DNA from: Chionoecetes opilio
Taxonomy: Eukaryota > Arthropoda > Malacostraca > Decapoda > Majidae
Direction of reading: 5' to 3'
DNA length: 64,000 bases
Assembly (NCBI GenBank): GCA_016584305.1
Contig: JACEEZ010018929.1
Location: 62,001-126,000, forward strand
In this document: positions 10,325 through 22,219 of the stretch, in pieces
Layout of the letters: each line of letters opens with the position of its first letter
Position numbering within the stretch: position 1 is the stretch's first letter
The notes under the pieces: model-generated
Database searches by the model: none
What the model was told of the DNA's origin: nothing
What the model saw: only the letters and a program-made list of their open reading frames with translations
Position numbers and translations under genes: made by a program

Positions 10325-11856
10325 ATGAAGGGAGTGCCACAAAAGGGTCGGGAAATGTTCAATCAGTTCACGAAAGAAAGGCTTGGGGACGAAAAGAAGA
10401 GGAATTTCTGGGATCCAATCCCCAAGACAGTAGTCAAAACGTTTTCTGCTATGAGGAAGTGTCTTTCCAGCGATAAGGAAGGGAAGATAATGATCGATAC
10501 GGAGGTACTCTTCAGAAGACTGCTTGCAGTGTCAAAGAACCGTGATGTGGATATGCGCAAGGTCCTCTCCTATGAATTGGCAGCTGTTCCGCCTTCAATG
10601 TTCCACGACGATGGTTCGATGAGGAAGACCAACAAAGCAGATCTTGCCAAAAAGCTGGAAGCAAATACGGATGAAATTTTTGTCCTTCCTAGTCAGAATT
10701 CCCCGACGTCATCGCAGTCTGTGCATACCTCAGTGATGGCATGGCAATGTGTCAGGCCCTGAACCAGAATCATTTCAAGACTTTCAATGATCTTGGAAAG
10801 GTGGCTCTGGACCGAATTGTGCGTCTTCTGAAGAACAGTGCCGTGGATCCTTCCATTGACGTTGTGACGTTAGTCTTTGACCGGTACGACAGAGAACAGT
10901 CAATTAAGTCGACTGAACGACACAGACGAGGAATGATGGATTCCGGATTCAACTACCAAATACAAGGGAACAGGGACGTCCTGAACTACAGGAACTCCCT
11001 CAAAACCAGTACCAACAAGGCTAGTTTAGCTTCATTCATCTGTCAGTACATCTGCGACAATGGACAAGATCTCCTGCCTGCAGATAAATCGGTAGTACTG
11101 GCAGGTGGATTTGAAGATGGAGAAGTGGCCAAAGTTCTGAATGAAGTGGGTGTGTCCAGTCTTGAGGGGTTGTACAGCACACAAGAGGAGGCGGACACTC
11201 GTCTGGTATTGCATGCAATCATGTTATCGAGAGACCATCCAAGGATAATCATTCGGTGTGACGACACGGATGTCCTCGTCTTGTTGGTGTATTACTGGAG
11301 CAGGGGAGCACTGGCCGATGAAGTATATATGCATGCTGGGCACTCGGGGAAATTTGTCTCAAGGGAACGATTCATACCTGTTCACCATATCAGTACCAAA
11401 CTCGGCAAAGCAGCATGCAAATCATTACCAGCCGTGCATGCTCTGTCAGGATGTGACACGACAAGTGCTCTATACAGACTTGGAAAGCGAACGGCATATT
11501 CAGCTCTCACCAAAAATTCAGATGCCTTACAGGGCCTGGAAGCATTCCAGGATGTGCCTACTTTCCTAGATACCGCAAGGCGATTTGTCCTTCTCATGCA
11601 TGGTAAAAAAACTAAAAATCTCAGTTCACTGAATGAGCTTCGTTTCGTACTCGCCTCCACAACTGATAAGCCCGCATCCTTACTGCCACCAACAGATGGT
11701 GCCTTCGAACAACATGTATTGCGGGCCCAATACCAAGTAGCAGTGTGGTGTCAGAGTCACATCGCAAAACCTGAGAACATGAACCCAGTTGGCCATGGTT
11801 GGCATGTGAATGCAAAGGATGAACTGCATGAGCGCATGTTTACAAGCTCAGTTTAA
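10325..11856 (+). pseudogene. Academ-like protein, C-terminal FEN1/XPG-like nuclease
   Basis: Two overlapping frames (10325-10762 and 10741-11856) meet at a frameshift near 10740. The second, read from its first Met, has all acidic motifs of the FEN/XPG fold in order: TLVFDRYD (Asp 47) followed by basic ERHRRG, STQEEADTRLVLHA (Glu150, Asp152), RCDDTDVLVLL (Asp175, Asp177) and ALSGCDTTSAL (Asp239). The equivalents in EXO1 of this same window are [27 protein letters not shown] and [10 protein letters not shown]. The family cuts flapped or nicked DNA with two metal ions. A role in resolving transposition intermediates is inference. The stop at 11856 is followed by unrelated Tigger sequence. Confidence 0.65.
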
Positions 11857-11922
11857 GATGTGTTCGCCTGTTTTTCAGTGTTTTTTATGCTTATCTAGAC
11901 TTGTTCAGTGCAGTGAAGTTAT

Positions 11923-12160
11923 TATGGCATCGAAAGAGAAGGGAAGTGGTAAAAGAAAGCGTGTTGAATCTAAGTATTGCAGAGAAATTAGAACGTATTA
12001 AGAAGGTGGAATCATGTTTCTGTCGCCCGGGTGTGTGACGAGTATGGAGTAAAGAAACAAACAGGGAGTGATATTTGCAAGGCTAAGGACAAACTCAGAG
12101 AATATGCTGTGACATTCAATGTTGATGTAAGTAAGGATAGGAAAGGGATGAGAACTGCGC
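11923..12160 (+). mobile_element. Tigger/pogo transposase N-terminal fragment
   Basis: Starts with MASKEKGSGKRKRVE (ATG 11923) and continues after two frameshifts with IAEKLERIKKVES and CDEYGVKKQTGSDICKAKDK, the CENP-B-type DNA-binding helix-turn-helix of Tigger/pogo transposases. The rest of the protein (DDE domain) is missing. It lies 67 bp after the stop of the Academ-like gene. Confidence 0.75.
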
Positions 12161-12380
12161 GGTCGCTACTACCGTTCCCCACCTCATGCCACCCTCACCC
12201 CACCTCTGTGACGACACGCCGCCGCCGTGCCTCACCTCACCCCATGCCAGGGACACAACTTTCGTTCTGTATGATATTTCGGCGCTCTATATGAGAACTC
12301 CTTGGATTTGCCCTACTTTGATGGCGGAATCGTTCTATATGATCACATTTGTTCCTAACAAAAAATTTGGAATTTTATTT

Positions 12381-12411
<31 letters not shown>

Positions 12412-13007
12412 TAATTTATAAATTTTAATATTTTAGTTCTTTCGTTCTATAGGGGAAACGCTCATGCGAACACGTTTTATGCGGGACCCTAGTGTACTTG
12501 TATACATGACTGTATAATGACAAAGTGTTTAACTGAAAAGCTGGATCACAAATTTATACAACAAGGATTTCCAGTTGATTTAATGAGGAGACTGACCTAT
12601 TTTGTGTTTGATCTTAAAGAGTGGCATGGCGACTCTGACTTCCTTGCCACTGGTCGATGGCCTGCCAGGGATCAGGAGACTGGGAGCCTCTTTCTTCTCC
12701 TGGACGGGACTCTTGATCCATATGCTTGGGTGTCTGGAGTGAGTGGTTGCTTTTACCTCCCAGCTGGATGACTTGGCGGCCGGCGGCTGAATGGACACAA
12801 CTGTTAGTGTCACCCTTATCTTGTCATGATTTTTCACTCAGGGTAAATTTTTTTTGGGTTCAGAAAAAAAAGGTTCTAGTAGTTTGATGCAACCCTATAG
12901 TTGGGAATATTTGTGTACAACATATAGTCATGTTAATTTGAATTCTATCGTTATGAAAATCCCAATAGTCTGAATCTGTAAATGTAGTAAATTATAATCT
13001 ATAAAAA

Positions 13008-13008
<1 letters not shown>
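12161..13008. other. Unassigned; A tract
   Basis: A tract at about 12385-12410. A frame of 84 codons (12517-12771, plus) has no recognisable motif and I do not call it a gene. Nearby TTCGTTCTATA strings (12260, 12332, 12440) may be remains of DNA-element ends. Confidence 0.4.
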
Positions 13009-13010
<2 letters not shown>

Positions 13011-13071
<61 letters not shown>

Positions 13072-13419
13072 AACTGTCACTGTCACGGTCTTAACATTCA
13101 TCACCAAAAAGTTAATCTAAGTTGAGAGTTTAGGAATTTGAAGATTTTGATGAATGTATCACTTTCAGAGTGGAATGAATGATCGGGGAAGAGGCTTCAC
13201 TGAGCCTTACCATCCGAGCACCACACGGGGTGCCGGCAAACGCCCGAGTGACAACTATTGACAATACTAAGGCCTGTGTCTTAATCAAAAACATGCTGTG
13301 AGAAGGAGAAAGTTGATAGACATAATCTGATGCCGTCAAAGAGAAAACATATGTATAAGAGAGAGAGAGAGAGAGAGTTGATAGACATAATCTGATGCCG
13401 TCAAAGAGAAAACATATGT

Positions 13420-13517
<98 letters not shown>

Positions 13518-13575
13518 AACTGTCACTGTCACGGTCTTAACATAACGGTCTAGACATAATCTGATGCCGTCAAAG
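13011..13575. repeat. (AG)n arrays with a triplicated flank
   Basis: (AG)n runs at 13011-13070, 13360-13378 and 13422-13517. The flank AGACATAATCTGATGCCGTC AAAGAGAAAACATATGTATAA occurs three times (13319, 13381, 13553), and CAACTGTCACTGTCACGGTC occurs twice (13071, 13517), each next to an AG run. This indicates slippage-linked segmental duplication. Confidence 0.9.
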
Positions 13576-14128
13576 AGAAAACATATGTATAATGAGAATA
13601 TAAATTCTAAGGTGAAATGGCAAGACTGAAAGGGCTGCTATTCAGCATCTAAGGGTAAATATACAGCAGAGAGCGGCACAACTGCATAGAATATCTAAGG
13701 GCAGCCATGCTCTCATCTCAGAGATGCGTGCCAGTAGTCATCATTATTTGACTTGAATAATTTTATTCTAATTCAAGAAACTATATTGTTTAGGGTGATG
13801 AGTGTTATATCAAATTCATGTATTGTGAACACACATGTAAATCAAGAACAGACTGTACTTGTTTACAGTGATCTGAAGTAGTCATCATAAAAATCCACCA
13901 AATCTAAAGGCACAATTCTTCTGCTGTTTGAATGAATGAACTTTCACTGTATTGTATTTCTTAAGTAACATTTTCAGGTAAAATTTATAGCCTACATCTC
14001 CAATACCCTGCTCCCTCCATGAACTCCCCGTGACTTGAGTTGCCTACCACTAGTGTGACCTGTACGTGAGATTCATCAAACAGCTCTGGAGAAACAACTG
14101 AACCAGTAAGTAATCAGCACACAAATAC
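13576..14128. other. Unassigned, left of the EXO1 exon
   Basis: This is the start of the intron after the last EXO1 exon seen (donor at 14127-14128). No further EXO1 exon or repeat end is recognised. Confidence 0.5.
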
Positions 14129-14416
14129 CTCGTATGTCTCGGGATCAAAGTGATCAACAACTTCACCCGTCTGAACGTTGACATTCCCAAGAGCAATTTG
14201 TCGTGCCCTGTCGTGGCCAACAAAGTCTCCAGCATACGGGTAGTCGTCGGGCCCCGTGTTGTCAGGGTACTGGTTGAGGGGACGCAGGGTCTGGCTCACG
14301 GGGTCAAACACCAGCTGGTAGAGGAAGGTGTTGATGGCTTGCATGAACTTTGTCCGGTACTCTTGAGTGACTTCCAAATTTGGCATTTTCAGGTAGGAAG
14401 GCAGTCTGCACAGCAC
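14129..14416 (-). CDS. EXO1: EXO1 coding exon 6 (I-domain end)
   Basis: 96 codons, both borders in phase 0. Acceptor CAG ends at 14417 and the donor is GTATTT from 14128. It encodes [30 protein letters not shown] and [14 protein letters not shown], matching the animal EXO1 segment before the linker to the C-terminal region. The donor is weaker than GTAAGT, so an alternative end cannot be excluded. Confidence 0.92.
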
Positions 14417-17400
14417 CTGGGAAATATTTGACGTGTTTTAACCAGATCAAATGAAATATTCAATGGTATGAAACACTAATTGGTGCTACCTCATCTATTG
14501 GTAGCCACCTTATTCACTAAGATCAGTTTTCATGAGTTTTGACACACATGTATGCAATGGTTACATGTGCTACCCAGAAATGTGGACACTTTGCATTGTG
14601 GCCAATAACTATTTGTAGTGCAGACTCCTGCCAACCGAAGGTCTGAGTAGCATCCTTTGTGAGTCAGTGAGAAAGCTGAGAAGCTGCATCCTTGGCTTTG
14701 TGAGTATTTGTGAAGATGCCTTTCAGTGGTTCAGTGATTTCCTTCTACAATTGTAATGATAGATTTTAAGAAACAAAGAACTGCATAACATTTTTCTCCA
14801 ACATTAGAAAATAATAATAACATAATAAAAAAGAAGTTAAAAAAGAAGTTAAAAAAAGAGAATAGCTTATTAATGAAACCTTCAGTGATACGCTTCAGTC
14901 CATTAAGCTGAACCAAACTTTTTTTTAGAGTAGAAATGCTTCAAATATGGATAAACGTATGTTAATGACCAACATTCTGGACAATTGTTGACAAGTATAA
15001 CACTGGAAACCATCACAAAACTGTGCACAGATATTTTTGTGGAGCATATAAATTAAATCTCATTATGTTTGTGAGATTGTCACATTGTCATATAGGACTA
15101 CTGAATACATTTGATTAGATATTTCCAATGTGAGATGAACTGCAGCAACTGCAGCATTTGTACAAAAACCAGAAAGAACACTGATGAGAGCATTGCTGAG
15201 AGCTCAAAGTAACTTCATCTCTAAGATAAGTTAATGGATTTTTGGTTATAACTTCAAATTTGAAGCAATGCCTAGGCAACACTGATTGTTTTTTTCTTAC
15301 ACCCAAGGCATTGTCCATAAGGACTCTGAGTTCCTCTCCTACGATGAAACATCAATGGCAAATTTTACCGTGATGACTTAGAGCACTGGTTCTTAATCTG
15401 GGGGGCGCACCCCCCTTAGGAGGGCGTGGGTAATTGTCACGGGGGGCATGAGCCCAGAGAGAAAAATTAAGAACTGTCAAGAATTCATTAAACATAATCT
15501 AACCAAATCTGCTGGATATATGCAAGGTGTTTATGAATAATTATGTGCACAATAAAAGTGCTAAAAACAATTTTTTTAAGTTTTCCTTTCTGATTCAGGA
15601 TCATTTTTTAATATCTTGGATGAAATAGTGAGGGGGGGGGTCATGGGGGTAAGGACCAACCACTAGAGGGGGACTGGTGGTAAAAAGCTAAAGAAACACT
15701 GTTTTAGAGTGACTAAGGAAAACATTCAGCACAAATATGCATACAAGACAACAAATGGAGCTTCACAATGACTGCGCCTTTTCACACATGACACACGGTT
15801 TGGCAGCTCCTGGCTTCCAAAAACAGAAGTAATTTTTCATCCCTCTTTTCTCCAGACTTCATTCATGCCCCATGACTTCCTTCTGTTCCACAAGATGAAA
15901 TTGCAGCTTTAAGGATGTCATTTTGACATGACTGAGGAGATCCAGACAGAATCATAAGAGGTGCCAAGCAAAGTCATACTTGAGAATTTCTAGCCATGCA
16001 TGGAATCCTTGACTAAATGCTGGTACATATACAGGGAAATGGTGGAGACAAGGATTTAGAAAACATACGGTATGTATTTTTTCAAGATCAAAGGTGAATC
16101 AACCAATTGTTTTGGGCTACCTGTGATTACTGTGTACAACCTATTACTCTTTCCCTACCACATGACTCTCCAGTCAAGTCACTCTCCTTTCAACTTCAAG
16201 AGGCCCTTACCTTAATGTCAACACACAAGAATCTAAACTTTTCTAACACGGAAGCAGAGTTCTCAACTTACATTGTAAGTATCCGTGTTTGCTGTAACTT
16301 TGAAGAACTTGCATGCCTTGACTAGCCCAATGCCTGGCAGAGAGGGAAGGTAGTCACAGCCAGACAGGATGGTCATATTGCGGAACTTCTCAAAGGAAAA
16401 CTTGTCTGGAGGAGTGTTCAAGGCAAGATGCAGCTTCTCCTTCTCCACATACACACACGAACCATTACTGTCCATCTTGAACAGAATCTTCAAAGAGGGA
16501 AAGAAAAATAATGAAAAGATATGATGGTTTGTCAATGTTTGGCAGGCCTGTCTTATGACCAGAGACTGGGTTTGAAAAGATCAAAACAGAGAGAAACACA
16601 AGCACAGCTGTGTAGCAGCTGAGCCACAGTTGCCAGATTGATGAAAAGTTTTTAGCCTACATCAGTACATTCATGGCCAGTCTACCAAATATCTTTAAAA
16701 ACAAGTCAGTCATGTACTATGTATTATAAATATTTTATTGTCAGGGATGAAAAAAAAGAAGAATGTTGAGAATGCTGTAATAAGTACCGTATTTTACGGC
16801 TTATAAGACGCACTTTTTCCCCTATAAAATGACCTAAAAAATACTCATGCGTCTTCCAAGACGAATGTTGTAGGAGGTTATTTTAGGTAGCTATTCAATT
16901 CAGCCTCTTATATGATGTAACCTCAGTACTTACCTGTTAAGAGTATTTCGAATACCATAAGACATTCAAATCAACTGATCTGTCCTCACCCTGTGATGTT
17001 TACTATGGTACCGGCGGGAGCCTTTCCGCTTTGGCAGATTGGTGCCAACATAAGAACATAAGAAAATAAGGAAGCTACAAGAGGCCGTGAGACCTACACG
17101 TGGTAGTTCCTGTTACTAAACACCACCTACATCTACCTCTCTTCCACATCCACGAATTTATCTAGACTCCTTTTAAAGATCCCTATCGACTCCAGAGTCC
17201 ACACTGACCACCTGACGACTGAGTCCATTCCAACAGCGCTAGCTATCATCTGCTAGTGTTCATTGTTGTTGTTACCATTTACCACTGGGCTGTCACACAA
17301 GCTCTTTTCAGTCCTGGAAATTATCATATACTACCTAGAAGTTGTACGATACACCAAAGAACATGGGAACAGAAGCAGCAGAAAGACACTTCGGACCACC

Positions 17401-20400
17401 GTCTACCGAGAAAATCAGTAGATTTTACTACTTCTTATCGATAGAAAATCTGGTTTTTTTCCTTATAAATTTTAAAATCAGGGTGCGTCTTCCAAGATGC
17501 AGCATCTTATAAGCCGTAAAATACGGTAAAAACATGCAATGCACAGACAGACAGACAGCTTCCTGAATCTTATGTTCCCAAGGCTGGCCTGGTCAGACAG
17601 TGGCTCATGATCAGACACAGTGAGGAGTGACTAACAGTGCCTGTTGCAAGGTGAGAAGCGGTGGAAATAAGTTAGTGTTTCCCGTTAAAGTTCCAAATGC
17701 TTCCACTTAAAGATGCAGCCTTCATTGCATTTCAAAGACAATTCTCACTGACTCATGTTTGTACATCTAACCACCACTAGGTATGTCACAGATGACGCGT
17801 TTATTATAAATCTAACAAGGAGAGGCATTCATATAAATAACAACAGGAAGAGAACGCCTCTTTTACATGGCGAGTGCCAGGAGATATTGATAAGGCAGTC
17901 CCACCCCAGTGCCGGTAAAAAAAAAAAGAATCAAGACTGATCCAAAACCTTAGAAAAAGTAGACAATTCTGTCCACTAAGCTCACAGCATTCTATCCCTT
18001 AGTAACCCATGTGGCCCTGGCGCCAAGGGCCTTCTTACTGCAATCTATCATTTTCTGACATTTACAAGCAGGGGCCTCGTTTTGTCTTCAAACGTGGGGG
18101 GGGCAATCAGCAACATACCATTTTGAGACCACTGTGTGGGACCTCCGGCCCAGCCGCCGGTGGACCATTTTTGCAATGTGAGGGTAAATGTATGCACAAT
18201 GCTTGCACAACATTTTATTGTAAAAGACTCTAGAGACATGACTAATTTTCATTCCTTGTTTATTAAAAGTCTAGCTGAAAAAAATTCCATGGAAAAGCTA
18301 TAACGTTATTTTAAGATTAAAAGGGTGGGGGGTGGGGGATATGATACATGTCCCCCCACTCCAAAATGTGGCCATGTGGACATGCCCCCCTGTCCCCCCC
18401 CAAACAGGCCCATGCCTACAAGCTATATCTCGTACCCATGTATTTCATTTTGTAGATGAGATACAGTATATACTGATAAATTACTGGCAATCACCATCAA
18501 CAAATACACAATTGTAGATTCAGATATACATGTAATGATATCAACTAGTTACCTTGATTCGTTGTGGCCTCCACACTCTCCAATTGACAGCACTCAACGT
18601 CAACAAACTTGCCAGGACAAAGCCAAACCTCACCAAACGAAGAACAAACCAATATCCTCCAACAACAGCATCAGATACCATTAATGAACACTCCAGCAAC
18701 AAATATCCATCAATATCCCTGTAGCTATGTACCCAGCTGCTGAACTGTCCCTACAAACAGCAGCTCCCGACCTCTGTCAACACTCTACCACTCTCCTACC
18801 AAAACAGCTGATAGCTGCCTTCCCTGACTGGCCACATCAGTGTTGCCACGTCAGCAGCTCACCTGCTTCCAGACACCGAGACATCATGATACCAACAAAC
18901 TTATGACTACCCTACTTAGCTAACCAACAAAATTCCCTCTATTTTTTTTTTCTTCCCCTCCCTTCTTACTTCTTAATGGCTTCAAGCAGTGTCAGAGGTG
19001 ATGCTCCTTTTTTGGTCAAGCAATTTGCCATTTGCTTATTGGTAGCTATCCACTCCACTAACGAAATATCTTGCTTTTCTAACATTTCTTTCAGACAGCC
19101 ATATTAATTCTAAGGTATTTATCCTCCACTTTCTTCAAGGATCTTAAAGCATCAACAAGTGACTTGTTATCTACAAAACATTTTATAAGTACACTTTTGC
19201 CTATACCAAGGTCTTCCAAGATTTTCCCTATGTAATAGGCACTCTCAGCCACTTCCAATAATGCCAGTGTTTCAGCAGCTAAAGTTGACTTGACGATTCT
19301 TCTGATTTTCCTTGATTTCCACATGATAGGACATCTCTTACTATTTCCATCAGCTAGAAATATAATAAATCCACCCTGAGAACCGCAATCACTAAGATTA
19401 GCAAATGATGCATCACTGTAACACTCCAGATATACATTGTCAGTTAGCACTGGGAAGAATAGGCTGATTTGGTCTGTTTTCACTCTCTTGATCACCTTGT
19501 TAGTCTCCATAAGATCTCCCATTGTGCATTTTCCAAACCTCGTACTCAATGAACACACATCAAATGAGATATCAGGTCTTGTCTGTGTCCCTATCCAGTT
19601 TAGCTGACCTACAAGTGACCTGTACAAATGTACTTCCTCCTCATTCCATGGCATTTCCTTCATTTGGCTCTTCTGACTTATCTCCACTTGATGCAGATAT
19701 TTGATGTAGCTCTCCTGATCTAAGCTTATTCCATCATTTTCTTGCTTTATATTAATACCTACATATATAATTACCTACATACTTGAACTGCCCAGAATCA
19801 GTGTCACCAATCATAAATGCCTTCTGCAATTTTGATATCACACTTTCTTCAAGTTTCCTTGTGCCTCCCCAACAGAAATCATCGACATGGATGCACACTA
19901 TTCCCTCTAAGATGTCACCTTCGTTGAACACAAACATAGCCGGATCATATCTCGATGGTCTCATACCCAGTCTCACCAGCTCGTCTTTTACGGTCTCATA
20001 CCAGGCTCTAGCAGCATCATTAAGACCATATACAGTTTTCTTCAATTTCCAAACCTTGCCACAGAAAAACTCTGGTGGTGGCTGCAAGAACACTTCCCGG
20101 TTGATCTGATGGCCTTGTAAGTACGCTGCCTTTATGTCCATTGTATGACATGTCCCTTTCTTCATTAACATAATACTTAATGCCAGTCTCAGAGCTTCCT
20201 TACTACAAGTTGGTGACTCCGTGGTTATACCATCCTCAAGTTCTTCTTCGAATCCTCTTGCTACTAATCTAGCTTTTACTGTCTTGCCCTCTTTGTTCTG
20301 CTTTTCTGTTACCACCCATCTTGTAGATAGAGTGGCTTGGCCTTCCCATGCCACATCCTCCAAGACTTCATTTGCTTCTCAATGTTCAATTTCTTTCCTT

Positions 20401-21725
20401 TTGGCATCCATAGTCTTCTCATCTGATAGGGTGATCATAATCTCATCTTCCTGCATCTCTCTCATATCTATCACATCTCTTCCAAAATCTATCCACGATT
20501 CTTCCCCATTCTGTTCATTGCGATAATTAAAACAATCCTTGTACTTTCCTGTTGCCTTCCCAGTTCTACTCAAAATTTTGACGTTAATATTCTCATTGGA
20601 ATCTGCCAGCGTAACTTCATATCTTTTTCCTACCTTAGGTACAGTTGTTTTTCTTTCTGGCTCATCAACTCTTGTAGTCACTTCCTTTCCATTATCCCCT
20701 CCATTGGTATCAGCGTCATCATCTTCACTCTCGTACTCTTGACGTTGCTGACTTCCTGTTTCATTTGTCTCCTTACACTTCTCGTATTCCTTCATGTCAC
20801 TGTCATCACTGTTGCTTTGATCCACCATTCCTTGTACTCTGCCATATGTGAACCTGCACCATTTGTCCGCCATGTCTCAATACGTTAACCTTACCATCCT
20901 TCCCAATAACTCGTGCCGGACCCCGCCATCTGTCCTCACCATCACGCTTGTAATACACATAACTGCCAGTTTCAACATTCTCATCCTCAGTTTTTCTAAT
21001 GTTATGAGATAAGGCTCTTTTAATTCTCTCATTAGCATCTGCTTTGATAAATTCTTCTCTTGACCTCTGCAGAGCTATCAAATTGTTGGCTACAGTCTGT
21101 GATGGTGTAATATTCTCTAATGCTGAAGGGCCATCCTCTCCTATATTGGGCAGATTTGTGTTAAAGCTAAAAACCAACTGATTTGGGGAAAACCCATGGT
21201 TGTTATGTAGTGCATTCCTGGCCGCCACAGCCCAAGACCCAATGCAGTGTCAATATTACATTTGTTTTCCTCTTTAATCTTCAGCACATTGTTCTTCAAC
21301 ACTGCATGGAGTCTTTCACAGACCCCATTGCTCCAAGGGCTTGCCGCTGCAGTGCACATTACTCTCATGTTAACGTTTTCGCACATACTTCTGAATCATT
21401 GTTATTAAATTCACCTCCATTAGCAGTTAAAATTTTCTTGGGAGCCCCAAACAATGCCACCCAATGTCTCATCACTACATCTATGATAACCTCTGCTGCT
21501 TTACTTGTGATTACACAGGCATTGCAATACCTTGTGGCCATATCAACCATAACCAGGAAGTATTTCTCCTTCCAAACCTTAAGGTCCATGCTGATCATCT
21601 CATTAAAATAACTAGGGGGGGGGGCACCCAGTAGAGCGCATACCTCCGCCCGAATATTTAATTAAAATACGTGTATAATTATATATATATTATATATATA
21701 TTATATATATAAAATTATATATATA

Positions 21726-21763
<38 letters not shown>

Positions 21764-22168
21764 TCAGTATGAACGCATACCTCCGGTTGAATATTTCATC
21801 AATTGGTTGCCATGGCAACAGTTGTCAATAGATTTCATCCAAAATTAAATCAGTTCTTCCTTATACCAAATAGACTTGGTATACCGAGTTTGGTCCAAAT
21901 CTATTCGCAACTTTTCGAGAAATCCTGTACACTAACAGACAGACAGACAGACAGATCGGGGTGAAAACATAACCCCTCCAACTTCGTTGGCAGAGGTAAT
22001 TAGCCATTGGCACACTGACTATCAGTCTCGCAGGGGTTTTCTTAAACTTGATACAGGGAGGTCCCGAAGATACGAGCAATTAGGTTCCACCTGGCATACT
22101 CGTAAAGCGAAATCTCGTATAACGCAACACATAAATAATGGTAAAATATAGGTTTGGTTCCAGGAGCC

Positions 22169-22219
<51 letters not shown>

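Larger units (their letters stand above)
6846..11856 (+). mobile_element. Academ-like DNA transposon, decayed autonomous copy
   Basis: One long degenerate coding region of about 5 kb reads on the plus strand in successive frames: an N-terminal Cys/His-rich part, a central transposase-like part and a C-terminal FEN/XPG-like nuclease part. Established knowledge: Academ-superfamily transposons are described as coding for a transposase joined to an XPG-type nuclease and a Cys-rich zinc motif. The assignment is an inference from this domain order. Terminal inverted repeats were not found. At least five frameshifts or stops and a LINE insertion (7465-7848) show that the copy is dead. It lies just left of the last EXO1 exon seen, on the opposite strand, and may sit in an EXO1 intron. 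Confidence 0.65.

Noticed and set aside
10325..11856. A second EXO1 or FEN1 host gene
   Set aside because: The acid motifs match the fold, but the rest of the protein and the long upstream Cys-rich and transposase-like region fit a transposon. The copy is frameshifted and intronless.
12517..12771. Possible small gene of 84 codons
   Set aside because: No recognised motif, no splice or promoter support, and surrounded by transposon remains.
13130..13519. Ser-Leu-rich ORF
   Set aside because: Produced by (AG)n read on the minus strand.
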